Below the pieces are notes generated by a model. That model searched no databases and was not told the origin of the DNA. It saw nothing but the letters and a program-made list of their open reading frames with translations. Shown here piece by piece: positions 1-8,572 of a DNA stretch of 64,000 nt. Numbering within the stretch: the first letter of the stretch is position 1; every line of letters begins with the position of its first letter. Origin of the DNA: Mycolicibacterium aurum. GTDB taxonomy: Bacteria; Actinomycetota; Actinomycetes; Mycobacteriales; Mycobacteriaceae. The translations under genes were made by a program, and so were the position numbers. Location: positions 4,402,001-4,466,000 of the forward strand of contig NZ_LR134356.1 in NCBI RefSeq assembly GCF_900637195.1, given 5' to 3'.

Positions 1-1
1 C

Positions 2-691
2 GTGAGGTGCAGTACCTCGCGACAACAGGAAGCGTTCGGACCGGACGTTCAACGTGCCGCGATCCGGCAATGGGCCAAGACTGGTGGGCATCGCGTCGTG
101 TCGTGGCAGGCGGACACGATTTCGGGAACTTCGGAACTCGCAAGCCGCGACGGCTGGCGGGCAGCTGCAGCCCTCGTGAAGACTAAACGCGCAACAGCCA
201 TCGTGGTCGCCCGGATCGATCGGCTAGCCCGCGATGTGATGATTCAAGAGCTTCTCTTGCGCAATCTCACCGAGCTCGGCGGCGTCGTGTTGTCGGCACG
301 CGACAGCGAGAATGAACTACTCACCGGTAAATCGAAAGACCCTTCGCGCAAGCTCATTCGCACGATCCTCGGTGCAGTTTCCGAGTATGACCGCGAAATG
401 ATTTCCGATCGCCTTTCGGCTGCGCGTAAGGCCAAGGCTGCACGCGGCGGCTACGCGCACGGTGCACTGCCGTACGGCTACCGCTCGCAGAACGGCAAGC
501 TCGTGCCCGTACCGGCCGAACAGAAGGCGCTACGGGCCATGCTGGCACTCGCCGAGCAAGGCCACTCGACACACGCGATCGCTGACGCGCTCACAGAGCA
601 GGGCCACCTGACGAAGCGCGGCGGCAAGTGGTGCGGTGCAACCGTTGGTCGAATCCTCAAACGATACAAAGCAGAAAAGGCCAGCGCATGA
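2..691 (+). CDS. Serine recombinase (resolvase/invertase family), 5' end cut by window edge
   Basis: This is a site-specific serine recombinase. The first visible residues VRCSTSRQQ fit the N-terminal YxRVSxxxQ motif, so Ser4 is the likely nucleophile and only a few N-terminal residues should lie upstream of the window. VVARIDRLARD (about residues 68-78) is the conserved Arg/Asp stretch of the catalytic domain. A KAARGGYAHGALPYGY segment follows, then a C-terminal helix-turn-helix (about 190-225), so the visible ~229 residues are the small resolvase/invertase type rather than a large phage serine integrase. The stop overlaps the start of the next gene (ATGA), so the three small genes look co-transcribed ahead of a tyrosine integrase. 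The true start is outside the window. Confidence 0.88.
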   Translation: MRCSTSRQQEAFGPDVQRAAIRQWAKTGGHRVVSWQADTISGTSELASRDGWRAAAALVKTKRATAIVVARIDRLARDVMIQELLLRNLTELGGVVLSARDSENELLTGKSKDPSRKLIRTILGAVSEYDREMISDRLSAARKAKAARGGYAHGALPYGYRSQNGKLVPVPAEQKALRAMLALAEQGHSTHAIADALTEQGHLTKRGGKWCGATVGRILKRYKAEKASA

Positions 692-957
692 ACCGGATCA
701 ACTGGCCGACGGCCTTCGTCATTGTGTTCGGTGCCGTGCCGTTCGCGGTATTCATCATCGCCGTGCTCGCGGTGTATCCACTCGTTGGCTGGCCTCTCGT
801 CGCCGGAGCTGTCGTCGCCCACGGTGCTTATCTGCGGCATCGAAGAGACACCGCCCTGGCGGAGCGGGCAGCGATCGACTTTCCGCGCAACGCCGAGATC
901 GTCGCTCAACGACTCCCGGAACCGCGCACGGTGCCACTGCGACAGGCGCGCCGATGA
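688..957 (+). CDS. Small membrane protein of the mobile element
   Basis: This 89-residue protein has two hydrophobic stretches, about residues 8-30 and 33-48, separated by a short turn, followed by a basic, soluble tail that ends LRQARR. I do not recognise a family. The ATG at 688 is chosen because it overlaps the recombinase stop as ATGA, and the gene's own stop overlaps the next ATG in the same way, so translational coupling is likely. Such two-helix proteins occur in actinobacterial integrative elements, but no function can be read from this one. Confidence 0.6.
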   Translation: MNRINWPTAFVIVFGAVPFAVFIIAVLAVYPLVGWPLVAGAVVAHGAYLRHRRDTALAERAAIDFPRNAEIVAQRLPEPRTVPLRQARR

Positions 958-1268
958 GCGTCACGATCGATTACGACGCTCGTCGCGGCATCGTCTACGA
1001 ATGCGGTTGCGGCTTCGGGGGTGCGATGCCGAGTCTGTATCTCGACGCGGCGGTGATCGAGGCACATGTCCGAATCTGCGACCGGAAGCCGAAGCGAACG
1101 GCCGATCCACCGAAGCGAGGTTCGAAACTCGACGAGCGACAGGTTCGTGAGATCCGCCGACGGCACGCGAACGGCGAGACGCAGAAAGACATTGCCCGGC
1201 GCTTCGGCGTTTCGGGGCCGACTATCAGCGCGATCGTCCAACGGAGGACATGGGCCGACGTCCACTAG
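954..1268 (+). CDS. Small HTH protein with Cys/His cluster (possible excisionase or regulator)
   Basis: This is a 104-residue protein. The N-terminal half carries a possible metal site, CGCGF followed by HVRIC, spaced as a Cys/His cluster. The C-terminal half (about 60-100) is a clear helix-turn-helix of the resolvase-tail type: QVREIRRRHANGETQKDIA followed by RRFGVSGPTISAI. It has no catalytic recombinase domain. The start at 954 overlaps the upstream stop (ATGA), and the tyrosine integrase begins 27 bases downstream. The position suggests a recombination directionality factor or a regulator of the integrase. That role is inferred from context only. Confidence 0.65.
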   Translation: MSVTIDYDARRGIVYECGCGFGGAMPSLYLDAAVIEAHVRICDRKPKRTADPPKRGSKLDERQVREIRRRHANGETQKDIARRFGVSGPTISAIVQRRTWADVH

Positions 1269-1295
1269 ATCGACACGGCAAGAGGGGAACTGACG

Positions 1296-2639
1296 ATGGC
1301 TTACATCCGAGCACACGAGACGAAGCAGCGCCGCAATGGCAAGCCAGTGAAACGCTACGAAGTCGTTTGGCGGGAGCCTGCGAGAGACGAAAGCGGATTG
1401 CCGATCACCGGCAAGACCTGGACCCGACAGGAAAGCTACACAACCCGCAAGGACGCCGAAGCGCGCGCGGACGAACTCAATGCAGCGAAGCATACCGTCG
1501 GGGGCACTTCCTCCCTGGCGGACGCAAAGCGCGCGGCGAGCCGCACCTATGCCGAGTACACCGCCGGGTGGCTGGCGTCGCAACGCACTCGTCACGCCGA
1601 AGATAATCTCAAGATCGGGACGCTCGACAACTACGAACAGATCCTTAGTCGCTACGTCCTGGACAAGTTCGGACATCGCGCGATCGGTGCGATAACACTC
1701 GTCGATTGCGAAGAGTTCCGCGCAGACCTAGCGGGACGGATGAAGCCCGGTTCCGTGCGTAACGTGTGGTGGCCGTTCTCCGCCGTATTTCACTACGCAG
1801 CCCGCGCAGGAGCGATCGCCGCAAGCCCCGCCGATGCCGTAGATCGCGCGAGGGGCACCGGCTCAAGAAGAACGTTCAAGCCTCACCCGATCACTGCACC
1901 GCAGATCGCCGCACTCGCGGAGAAGGTCAGCCAGTTCTCGCATCCGCACTACGGGTTGCTGATCCTGTTCCTCTGCTACACCGGTTTGCGTCGGGGCGAA
2001 CTGCAGGGGTTAGAGATTCGAGACCTGCGATTGACCCACACCGCGACGGGCGTTCGTGGCTCCGTGCGCGTCGAGCGCACGAAGACTCGCCGAAAAGGGG
2101 CGTTGCGCGTCGACACCCCGAAGTCGACGAAATCTGTTCGCAGCGTCCCTCTTCCATCGTGGCTAGCGGCACGCATATCCGACTACCTGGCGGAGCATCC
2201 GCGCGTTGATGAGCCGACCGCGCCGCTGTTTCCGAACCGCCTGCAAGGCGGTGCCCGCCGCAAAGGTCAGAGAGCGGGCGTTGTGTTCGACTGGTCAGAG
2301 CCGGTTGAGCTCAGCACTTTCGCCCGCCGAACGATGCGTGACGCGCAGGACGCCGTCGGGCTGCCCGTAGCCCGTGCGCGGAAGATTGAAGCGGACGGCT
2401 CAATCAAACCGGCTAGCAATGGATTCCGGCTGCACGATACCCGACACACTTTTTCGGTTTTACAGCTGACAGCCGGTGTGCACTTCATGCAGGTTTCAAA
2501 GTGGTTGGGACACAGCAACTACATGATCACTATGACTGTGTACGCCGACTACATGCCGGATGACGACACTGCGAACGCCCTGCCCGAACCGGTAGCCCGA
2601 CAGAGCAACGTCGTCAGGATGTTTCAGATGCCAGGCTAG
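1296..2639 (+). CDS. Tyrosine recombinase / phage-type integrase
   Basis: This 447-residue integrase has an N-terminal arm-binding-like segment (1-75), a SAM-like core-binding domain (about 85-180) and a C-terminal catalytic domain. The catalytic residues are visible: Arg232 in TGLRRGEL, His380 and Arg383 in HDTRHTF, His406 in WLGHS and the nucleophile Tyr416 in TVYADY. The ATG is preceded by an AGGGGAA ribosome site. The stop overlaps that of the convergent DUF4062 gene by four bases. No tRNA or obvious attachment core was found on the right side, so the att site is probably left of the window or inside a gene not recognised here. Confidence 0.95.
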   Translation: MAYIRAHETKQRRNGKPVKRYEVVWREPARDESGLPITGKTWTRQESYTTRKDAEARADELNAAKHTVGGTSSLADAKRAASRTYAEYTAGWLASQRTRHAEDNLKIGTLDNYEQILSRYVLDKFGHRAIGAITLVDCEEFRADLAGRMKPGSVRNVWWPFSAVFHYAARAGAIAASPADAVDRARGTGSRRTFKPHPITAPQIAALAEKVSQFSHPHYGLLILFLCYTGLRRGELQGLEIRDLRLTHTATGVRGSVRVERTKTRRKGALRVDTPKSTKSVRSVPLPSWLAARISDYLAEHPRVDEPTAPLFPNRLQGGARRKGQRAGVVFDWSEPVELSTFARRTMRDAQDAVGLPVARARKIEADGSIKPASNGFRLHDTRHTFSVLQLTAGVHFMQVSKWLGHSNYMITMTVYADYMPDDDTANALPEPVARQSNVVRMFQMPG

Positions 2640-3691
2640 GTGCTGAAAAGCGTCTCCTGGTCATTACGCTCGGCCAACAGACGCACTAGATGTCGGTCTC
2701 CTTTATCGGTCAGCCGAAAGTAGGTATTGGAGTCACGCACTTGCCTCCGCTTCTGGCCCTTATCAATCAGACCGATTGCGCGCAACTGAACGATAACCCG
2801 CTCCCACTCATCGATGAAGATCAACGGTTTAGAGTTTGGGATAACTTTGACTTCATCGCGATGCTGCTCTGACGCCTCGTCCCAGTCAGCCCTAAATAAG
2901 AGGTGCAGTGCGAGCCGCTCCTGGAGCTCTTGTTCGGTCGCTTCGTCGATCATTTTTGGACCGATCTCACGAAGCACTTCGTCCCACGTAAGCAACGACT
3001 CCAACTTGATGTCAGTCTTATTGCCGTAGTTGTTGGATACGACGTGAAACCCAAGTTTCAGCGGTGACTCACCTTGTTTGAAGACGCTAGTGTCTTCATC
3101 CGTGGTCTTACCGGATTTCAGCCGGGCCACCTCGGCTTCGGCTAATTGCTCTCGCAGTTCTGCAATCTCTTTCTCTACGTCCGAGGTCATGGCAAACCGC
3201 GCGCGGACCCAACCCTCTTGCGGATGTTTGCGGATTGCGGTGTTAAGGGCGCGAGACACCACCGCCCCCAGGTCGTCCGGCCCTCGATACTTCTTGATCG
3301 GCCGCGCCATGACCTTCTGTTGGAAGGCGTCGAGCTTCTTGCGGACGGCCGGATCAAGTTCAATCTTGTCCTTCGTCAACTTATTCGGATCGTCGGGGAC
3401 GAACCCGAGGATCTGCATGTCGCGGGCAACGGCATAGTCGAATTCCTTCTCTGTATAGCTAATACCTTCTTCGGTGACCGACCCGTACTTGCCGCCTAGC
3501 ACGACCACGTAGTAGTCGCTGAGATCAATTACTTCCTTAATGAGCGTCCATTGGTCATAGCTGACTGCGGGAAAAAGCTCCATACCTGCGGGAATGCAAT
3601 CGAGCTCCAGCAACGCCTGGATAACCTCTTGGCGCTCTTTCTCGAGATCGCGGTATGTCGAGCTAAGGAATACTTGGTATCGCCGTTCCAC
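2636..3691 (-). CDS. DUF4062 (TIR-like) protein with coiled coil and winged-helix-like tail
   Basis: Residues about 1-110 match the DUF4062 pattern: VFLSSTYRDLEKERQEV, then GMELFPA, LSDYYVVVLGGKYGS and ISYTEKEFDYA, the last containing a conserved Glu. Proteins with this domain are described as distant relatives of TIR/STIR domains and are often N-terminal sensor or effector modules. A short charged coiled coil follows (about 172-192), then a soluble domain, and the last ~70 residues resemble a winged helix (RVIVQLRAIGLIDKG then FRLTDKGDRHLVRLL). G+C is visibly lower than in the neighbouring core genes and codon use is less biased, which indicates transfer. It converges tail-to-tail on the integrase. 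A defence or regulatory cargo role is inferred, not shown. Confidence 0.8.
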   Translation of the reverse strand: MERRYQVFLSSTYRDLEKERQEVIQALLELDCIPAGMELFPAVSYDQWTLIKEVIDLSDYYVVVLGGKYGSVTEEGISYTEKEFDYAVARDMQILGFVPDDPNKLTKDKIELDPAVRKKLDAFQQKVMARPIKKYRGPDDLGAVVSRALNTAIRKHPQEGWVRARFAMTSDVEKEIAELREQLAEAEVARLKSGKTTDEDTSVFKQGESPLKLGFHVVSNNYGNKTDIKLESLLTWDEVLREIGPKMIDEATEQELQERLALHLLFRADWDEASEQHRDEVKVIPNSKPLIFIDEWERVIVQLRAIGLIDKGQKRRQVRDSNTYFRLTDKGDRHLVRLLAERNDQETLFST

Positions 3692-3745
3692 GACGCCAAT
3701 TATCTCAGCGGTGTCCGCCTGCCCCGGGTCGACGCTCCGTGTGGC

Positions 3746-4366
3746 CTAGCCGTAGATCTTCTTCAGGTTTTCGGCAGAACTCGCAAAGATGCCCGACGCG
3801 ACAAGGTAGCCCGCGACGAATGCTGCGTCGTAACCGCGTTCCTTCAGCTTCCCGATGTGGACCTTGGTCATCGTCGCGTATGCGCTGCTCTTCTTCAGCG
3901 TGGGGTAGCCGTTGTTCCCTTCGCGCTTGAGGTCCATCAGGATTTCGTGGTGATCTCCGGGCACGCCTCGGTCCCGCTCGCCGGTCATCAGATCAAGTGC
4001 ACCCGTCGCCGCAGCCCATCCCGCCAGAGTCCCCGGGATGTGCTCGGTAACTCCGAGGATCCTGCCGTCTGCGAGCTTTATGCCAAGTTCGAGCATCTTC
4101 AGATCGGTTTCGAGCACGAGCACCGGCCCGCCCGGTTCACCCCCACGTCCGCGAGTGCTGCCGATGTTACCGTTCGAGGCGTAGTCAGCGAGCACAGGGC
4201 CACCGTAGTAGGACACCTCGGATTTGTTGTGAACGATCAACGCGCGGCGCGGGTATCCGTCCGGGTCGTGCTCGGCGAAGTACTCGGCCACAGCACCGAC
4301 GGCCGTGTCGATGTCGACCGGCCCCGAAAACCACACATTGTCAGCGGGCACTTGCTTGCGATCCAC
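3746..4366 (-). CDS. Conserved-looking protein of unknown function
   Basis: This 206-residue protein has no family I can name. I chose the GTG at 4366 because GGAAG lies about ten bases upstream and the longer frame runs back into the neighbouring isochorismatase gene. It begins MDRKQVPADNVWFSGPVDID and contains a hydrophobic strand ending in HNKSEV, a glycine-rich loop STRGRGGEPGG (about 90-100) followed by PVLVLETDL, and ends SSAENLKKIYG. There is no signal peptide or membrane span. G+C is intermediate between the DUF4062 gene and the sulfur genes. It could be the last gene of the mobile element or the first of the core. Confidence 0.6.
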   Translation of the reverse strand: MDRKQVPADNVWFSGPVDIDTAVGAVAEYFAEHDPDGYPRRALIVHNKSEVSYYGGPVLADYASNGNIGSTRGRGGEPGGPVLVLETDLKMLELGIKLADGRILGVTEHIPGTLAGWAAATGALDLMTGERDRGVPGDHHEILMDLKREGNNGYPTLKKSSAYATMTKVHIGKLKERGYDAAFVAGYLVASGIFASSAENLKKIYG

Positions 4367-4436
4367 GATGGCAGTCTTCCAAACGCGCCTGACATTGGAT
4401 CGCTCACACGCCGGGGTGACGACGGGGTGAGCTGGC

Positions 4437-5036
4437 CTAATCGGGTATCGATGCACCGTCCGGTACCACGACCGCAAACAGGTCTGAGAGGGCCGCGAGG
4501 CTAGCGGCTTGCAGCGACGCCGCTGGTACTGGCTCACTTCCGAGACCAGGAAGCGCCCGCGTCGCCGTCGCCGACGCGACCACCGTCGGCGCATACCCCA
4601 GGTTGAAGGCGCCGCGTGCCGTCGAGTTCACGCACATGTGCGTCATGAACCCGGCCAGGACGAGGTTCGTCGCTTCCAGGGCCTTGAGCTGAGCGTCGAG
4701 GTCGGTCTGCACGAACGAGTTCGGGTACTGCTTGACCACCACCGGTTCACTGTCCCGCGGGGCGACGAGCGGGACGATCGCCCCGATGTCGTCGGAGAGG
4801 TCGTACGGTGAACCGGCGCCGCCGTCGTGCTGGATGTGGATGACCGGGATGCCGGCCGTCCGTGCACGGTCCAGCAGCAGAGCGGCTTCCTCCAGCGCGG
4901 CCTGCACGTTCTCGAGCTCCATCACGCCGCGGGTGTAGGTGTTCTGGCAGTCGATCAGGACGAGCACCGAGTCCGCGAGACTCACCGGGGCGAGCGGGAG
5001 GCCGGACAGCGCCCGCAGGGTGTTGGGATCAGACAT
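4437..5036 (-). CDS. Isochorismatase-fold cysteine hydrolase
   Basis: This 199-residue enzyme belongs to the isochorismatase/nicotinamidase-like hydrolases. The catalytic triad is visible: Asp in VLIDCQN (about 29), Lys in VVKQYPNSF (about 100) and Cys in MTHMCVNSTAR (about 134). A non-prolyl cis-peptide-type turn precedes the cysteine, as in the family. The substrate cannot be read: members hydrolyse isochorismate, nicotinamide, N-carbamoyl compounds or other amides. There is no isochorismate synthase or siderophore synthesis gene nearby, so a siderophore role is unlikely. It lies 25 bases downstream of cysQ on the same strand and may share its transcript. Confidence 0.88.
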   Translation of the reverse strand: MSDPNTLRALSGLPLAPVSLADSVLVLIDCQNTYTRGVMELENVQAALEEAALLLDRARTAGIPVIHIQHDGGAGSPYDLSDDIGAIVPLVAPRDSEPVVVKQYPNSFVQTDLDAQLKALEATNLVLAGFMTHMCVNSTARGAFNLGYAPTVVASATATRALPGLGSEPVPAASLQAASLAALSDLFAVVVPDGASIPD

Positions 5037-5061
5037 CGTCGCAGCCTACTGCGCCGGCCCG

Positions 5062-5793
5062 TCAGCCCGCGGTCACCGCCAGCACGGCGTCGGCGAGTTC
5101 AGGGCGGCACACGATCAGGTCGGGCAGCTTGGAATCACGCTGGTTGTAGACCAGCGGTGACCCGTCGATCCGCGACGTGAACAGGCCGGCTGCCCGCGCC
5201 ACGGCCACCGGAGCAGCGGAATCCCATTCGTACTGTCCGCCCGCATGCACGTAGGCATCGGACAGACCCTGCACGACGGACGCGACCTTCGCGCCGGCCG
5301 AACCCATCTCGACGAGGGTGCCGTTCAGTGCATCCTTGACTGCCAGCGCGATGGCGGGTGGCCGGGTGCGGGACACGACGATGCGGGGGGCCTCGGGCGC
5401 GGCCGGCGGCGCGATGACGGTCGGCGTGGCCAGCGTGACGCCCTGCGCGGGGAGCGCAACCGCGCCGGCGATCAGGTCACCGGATTCCCAGAGGGCGACG
5501 TGCACGGCCCAGTCCGTCCGGCCCAGCTCGGAGAATTCGCGGGTCCCGTCGAGAGGGTCGACGATCCACACCCGCGCGGCGGACAGCCGCACCGGATCGT
5601 CGACACCTTCCTCCGACAGCACGGCATCGTCGGGCCGCTCGGCGGTCAGCGCAGCCAGCAGAAAGTCGTGGGAGCGTTTGTCCCCCGCGGCTTTTCGCTC
5701 CTCGGCGCTGGCATCGGCCAGCTCGGCGCGGACGTCGAGCAGCAGCGCGCCCGCCTCGGTGGCCAGCCGCGCCGCCAGCTCGTGGTCGCCCAT
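5062..5793 (-). CDS. cysQ: 3'(2'),5'-bisphosphate nucleotidase CysQ
   Basis: CysQ is a lithium-sensitive phosphatase of the inositol monophosphatase fold. It removes the 3' phosphate from PAP and related nucleotides made during sulfate activation and sulfation. This 243-residue copy shows the metal-binding signatures: SEEG (about 60), WIVDPLDGTREF (about 75-87, with Asp-Pro-Leu-Asp-Gly) and the C-terminal EWDSAAPVAVARAAG. It starts two bases after the cysNC stop, so it is in the sulfate-assimilation operon, where it would recycle the PAP formed after APS kinase and sulfotransfer. Confidence 0.93.
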   Translation of the reverse strand: MGDHELAARLATEAGALLLDVRAELADASAEERKAAGDKRSHDFLLAALTAERPDDAVLSEEGVDDPVRLSAARVWIVDPLDGTREFSELGRTDWAVHVALWESGDLIAGAVALPAQGVTLATPTVIAPPAAPEAPRIVVSRTRPPAIALAVKDALNGTLVEMGSAGAKVASVVQGLSDAYVHAGGQYEWDSAAPVAVARAAGLFTSRIDGSPLVYNQRDSKLPDLIVCRPELADAVLAVTAG

Positions 5794-5795
5794 GG

Positions 5796-7643
5796 CTACT
5801 TCTCCCGGCTTTCCAACAGGGCGATCACGGCGTCGGCGTGCTCATCCGGTGTCCGGTCCGGGGTCAACTGCACATCCGGATTCTTGGGCCGCTGATACGG
5901 GCTGTCGATCCCGGTGAAGTGCGTGATCTCCCCGGCCCTGGCCTTGGCGTACAGGCCCTTCGGGTCCCGGCGTTCACAGTCCTCCAGCGGGGTGTCACAG
6001 AACACCTCCATGAACTCGACACCGGCATCGGCGGCGACCTTGCGCGCCAACTCGCGGTGCTCGGCCAGCGGGCTGATGGCTGGGACCAGAACCACCTGAC
6101 CCGAGTCGGCAAGGATCGACGCCACGTGGGCGAGCCTGCGCAGGTTCTCCGACCGGTCGGCCATCGAGAAGCCGAGGTCGGCGTTGAGGCCGTGGCGCAG
6201 GTTGTCGCCGTCGAGAACGTAAGCCGGAACACCCTTTTCGAGCAGCTTCTGTTCGACCAGCATCGCCACCGACGACTTTCCCGAGCCGGAGAGACCGGTG
6301 AACCAGATCATCCGACCTGTGCTCAGCCGGTCGTCGGCCGTGCACAGCGACTCGTGGCGCACCGTGTTCGGGCTTGAGGTGCGGGTCGAGACCTGCGGCA
6401 GGATCATGCCCGCGCCGACCGTGCCGTTGGTGTTCGGGTCGATCAGGATGAACGATCCCGTCGCCGTGTTGCGGCTGTATTCATCGAGCAGCAGGGGCAC
6501 CTGGGTGCGCAGCGAGATGCGGCCCAGTTCATTGAGTTTGAGTGCCGTCGCTTCCTTGTCACGGTGCAGAGTGTTGACGTCGAGCCGGTAATCCAGGCCC
6601 GTCACCTTCGCCCGCGTCGTGCGGGTGGTGTGCTTGATCAGGTAGTCGCGGCCCGGCTCCAGCGATGCGCCGTCGGCCATCCAGCAGACGGTGGCGTCGA
6701 ATTCCTGTGCCACCCTGGGCCGATTGTTGGGACGCGCGATCATGTCGCCGCGGGAGATGTCGATGTCGTCGGCCAGGCTGACCGATACCGCCATCGGCGG
6801 GAAGGCCTCCTGCACCGGGCCGCTGGGGCCCTCGATCGCCGCGACGCGCGACGACAGCCCGCTGGGCAGCACGACGACGTCGTCGCCCACCTTCATCACG
6901 CCGCCGGCCACCGTACCGGCATAGCTGCGGTGGTCGTGATGCTCAAGGCTCTGCGGACGGATCACGTACTGAACGGGGAACCGCACGTCGGTCAGGTTGC
7001 GGTCGCCCGCGACGTAGACCTCTTCGAGGTGCGCCAGCAGCGGCGGCCCTTCGTACCACGGGGTCTTGTCGGATTTGGTGACGACGTTGTCGCCTGTGAG
7101 CGCCGACAGCGGAATGGTCGTCACGTCGTGGACGTCCAGTCGGGCCGCGAAATCATGGAAGTCGTCACGGATCTTCTCGAACTGTTCTCTGTCCCAGTCG
7201 ATCAGGTCCATCTTGTTGACCGCGAGGACGATGTGCTGAATGCCGAGCAGCGAGGCGAGGAACGCGTGCCTGCGGGACTGCTCGAGCAGGCCGTGGCGGG
7301 CGTCGACCAGCACGATCGCCAACTGCGCGGTCGAGGTGCCGGTGACCATATTGCGGGTGTACTGGATGTGCCCTGGCGTGTCGGCGATGATGAATTTCCG
7401 CTTGGCCGTGGCGAAGTAGCGGTAGGCGACGTCGATCGTGATGCCCTGCTCACGCTCGGCCCGCAGGCCGTCGGTGACCAGAGCCAGGTCGGTGTAGTCG
7501 TGTCCGCGTTCCTTGGAGGTCCGCTCGACAGCGGCGAGCTGGTCCTCCATGACGGCCTTGGAGTCAAAGAGCAGCCGCCCGATCAGGGTGGACTTGCCGT
7601 CGTCGACCGAGCCCGCGGTCGCGATGCGAAGCAACGTTGCCAT
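5796..7643 (-). CDS. cysNC: Sulfate adenylyltransferase subunit 1 / APS kinase fusion CysNC
   Basis: This bifunctional 615-residue enzyme makes APS with CysD and then phosphorylates it to PAPS. Residues 1 to about 430 are the GTPase CysN: GSVDDGKST (11-19), the DTPGH switch and the NKMD specificity motif, followed by beta-barrel domains. Residues 445-615 are APS kinase CysC with its own P-loop GLSGSGKS (450-457). I placed the start at the ATG at 7643 because it overlaps the cysD stop by one base (TGATG) and gives MATLLRIATAG, the expected CysN N-terminus. The length agrees with M. tuberculosis CysN (about 614 residues). Confidence 0.96.
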   Translation of the reverse strand: MATLLRIATAGSVDDGKSTLIGRLLFDSKAVMEDQLAAVERTSKERGHDYTDLALVTDGLRAEREQGITIDVAYRYFATAKRKFIIADTPGHIQYTRNMVTGTSTAQLAIVLVDARHGLLEQSRRHAFLASLLGIQHIVLAVNKMDLIDWDREQFEKIRDDFHDFAARLDVHDVTTIPLSALTGDNVVTKSDKTPWYEGPPLLAHLEEVYVAGDRNLTDVRFPVQYVIRPQSLEHHDHRSYAGTVAGGVMKVGDDVVVLPSGLSSRVAAIEGPSGPVQEAFPPMAVSVSLADDIDISRGDMIARPNNRPRVAQEFDATVCWMADGASLEPGRDYLIKHTTRTTRAKVTGLDYRLDVNTLHRDKEATALKLNELGRISLRTQVPLLLDEYSRNTATGSFILIDPNTNGTVGAGMILPQVSTRTSSPNTVRHESLCTADDRLSTGRMIWFTGLSGSGKSSVAMLVEQKLLEKGVPAYVLDGDNLRHGLNADLGFSMADRSENLRRLAHVASILADSGQVVLVPAISPLAEHRELARKVAADAGVEFMEVFCDTPLEDCERRDPKGLYAKARAGEITHFTGIDSPYQRPKNPDVQLTPDRTPDEHADAVIALLESREK

Positions 7644-8572
7644 CAGAAATATCCTTCGCGCTTGCGGTCTTCCATCCCCGCTTCGGAGATTCGGTCGTCG
7701 GCACGGGTCGCTCCCCGCTCGGTGAGCCGTGAAATGGCCGTCTCGGCGATCACTTCCGACACCGTTGCAGCAGTGGATTCCACGCAGCCGGTGCACGTGA
7801 CGTCGCCGACGGTGCGGAACCGCACGGTCTTCTCGATGATCGGCTCGTCCTTGCGGGGCTGCAGGTACTTGTGCACCGCGAGCAGCATCCCGTCGCGCTC
7901 GAACACCTTGCGCTGGTGCGCATAGTAGATCGACGGCAGCACGATCTTCTCGGCGCCGATGTAGGACCAGATGTCGAACTCGGTCCAGTTGGAGATGGGG
8001 AACGCGCGGATGTGCTCGCCCTTGTGGTGCCGCCCGTTGTACAGATTCCACAGCTCGGGACGCTGCGCCTTGGGATCCCACTGACCGAACTCGTCACGGA
8101 AGCTGAACACCCGCTCCTTGGCGCGCGCCTTCTCCTCGTCGCGCCGGGCCCCGCCGAACGCGGCGTCGAATTTGTTCTCCCGGATCGCCCGCAACAATGT
8201 GAACGTCTGCATCGGATTTCGCGACGGGATGGTCTCGACCACCCGGCCCGCGTCGATGTCGTCCTGAACCTTGGCCACCACCAGACGGACGCCGTGCTCG
8301 GCGACCATCTCGTCGCGGACCTGCAGTACCTCGTCGAAGTTGTGCCCGGTGTCGACGTGCATCACCGGGAACGGCAGCCGGCCGGGGCGGAACGCCTTGA
8401 TGGCCAGGTGCAGCATCACGATCGAGTCCTTACCGCCGGAGAACAGCAGCACCGGCTTCTCGAACTCGGCGGCGACCTCGCGGATGATGTGGATCGCCTC
8501 GGCCTCCAGCGAGCGCAGGTGACTTAGTTCGTATCGCCCGGCGTTCTGCGTGAGCTCTTCGGTCGCGGTCAT
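7643..8572 (-). CDS. cysD: Sulfate adenylyltransferase subunit 2 CysD
   Basis: CysD is the catalytic ATP-sulfurylase subunit. It uses ATP and sulfate to form adenosine 5'-phosphosulfate, driven by GTP hydrolysis in CysN. The 309-residue protein has the N-type PP-loop LLFSGGKDS (about 43-51), the PAPS-reductase-like MHVDTGHNF and GGARRDEEKARAKERVFSFR, and the C-terminal CTGC motif of the family. A GGGGA ribosome site precedes the ATG. A promoter and a 15-codon ORF overlapping the cysD start lie directly upstream. It heads the cysD-cysNC-cysQ transcript. Confidence 0.96.
   Translation of the reverse strand: MTATEELTQNAGRYELSHLRSLEAEAIHIIREVAAEFEKPVLLFSGGKDSIVMLHLAIKAFRPGRLPFPVMHVDTGHNFDEVLQVRDEMVAEHGVRLVVAKVQDDIDAGRVVETIPSRNPMQTFTLLRAIRENKFDAAFGGARRDEEKARAKERVFSFRDEFGQWDPKAQRPELWNLYNGRHHKGEHIRAFPISNWTEFDIWSYIGAEKIVLPSIYYAHQRKVFERDGMLLAVHKYLQPRKDEPIIEKTVRFRTVGDVTCTGCVESTAATVSEVIAETAISRLTERGATRADDRISEAGMEDRKREGYF

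Noticed and set aside
2640..3745. tRNA or attachment core next to the integrase
   Set aside because: No tRNA-like T-arm or CCA end and no direct repeat matching the left end could be seen in this interval.
7644..8081. N-terminal extension of CysNC to 761 residues
   Set aside because: The extension is antisense-free but overlaps cysD in another frame with no homology; the overlapping TGATG start gives the known CysN N-terminus.
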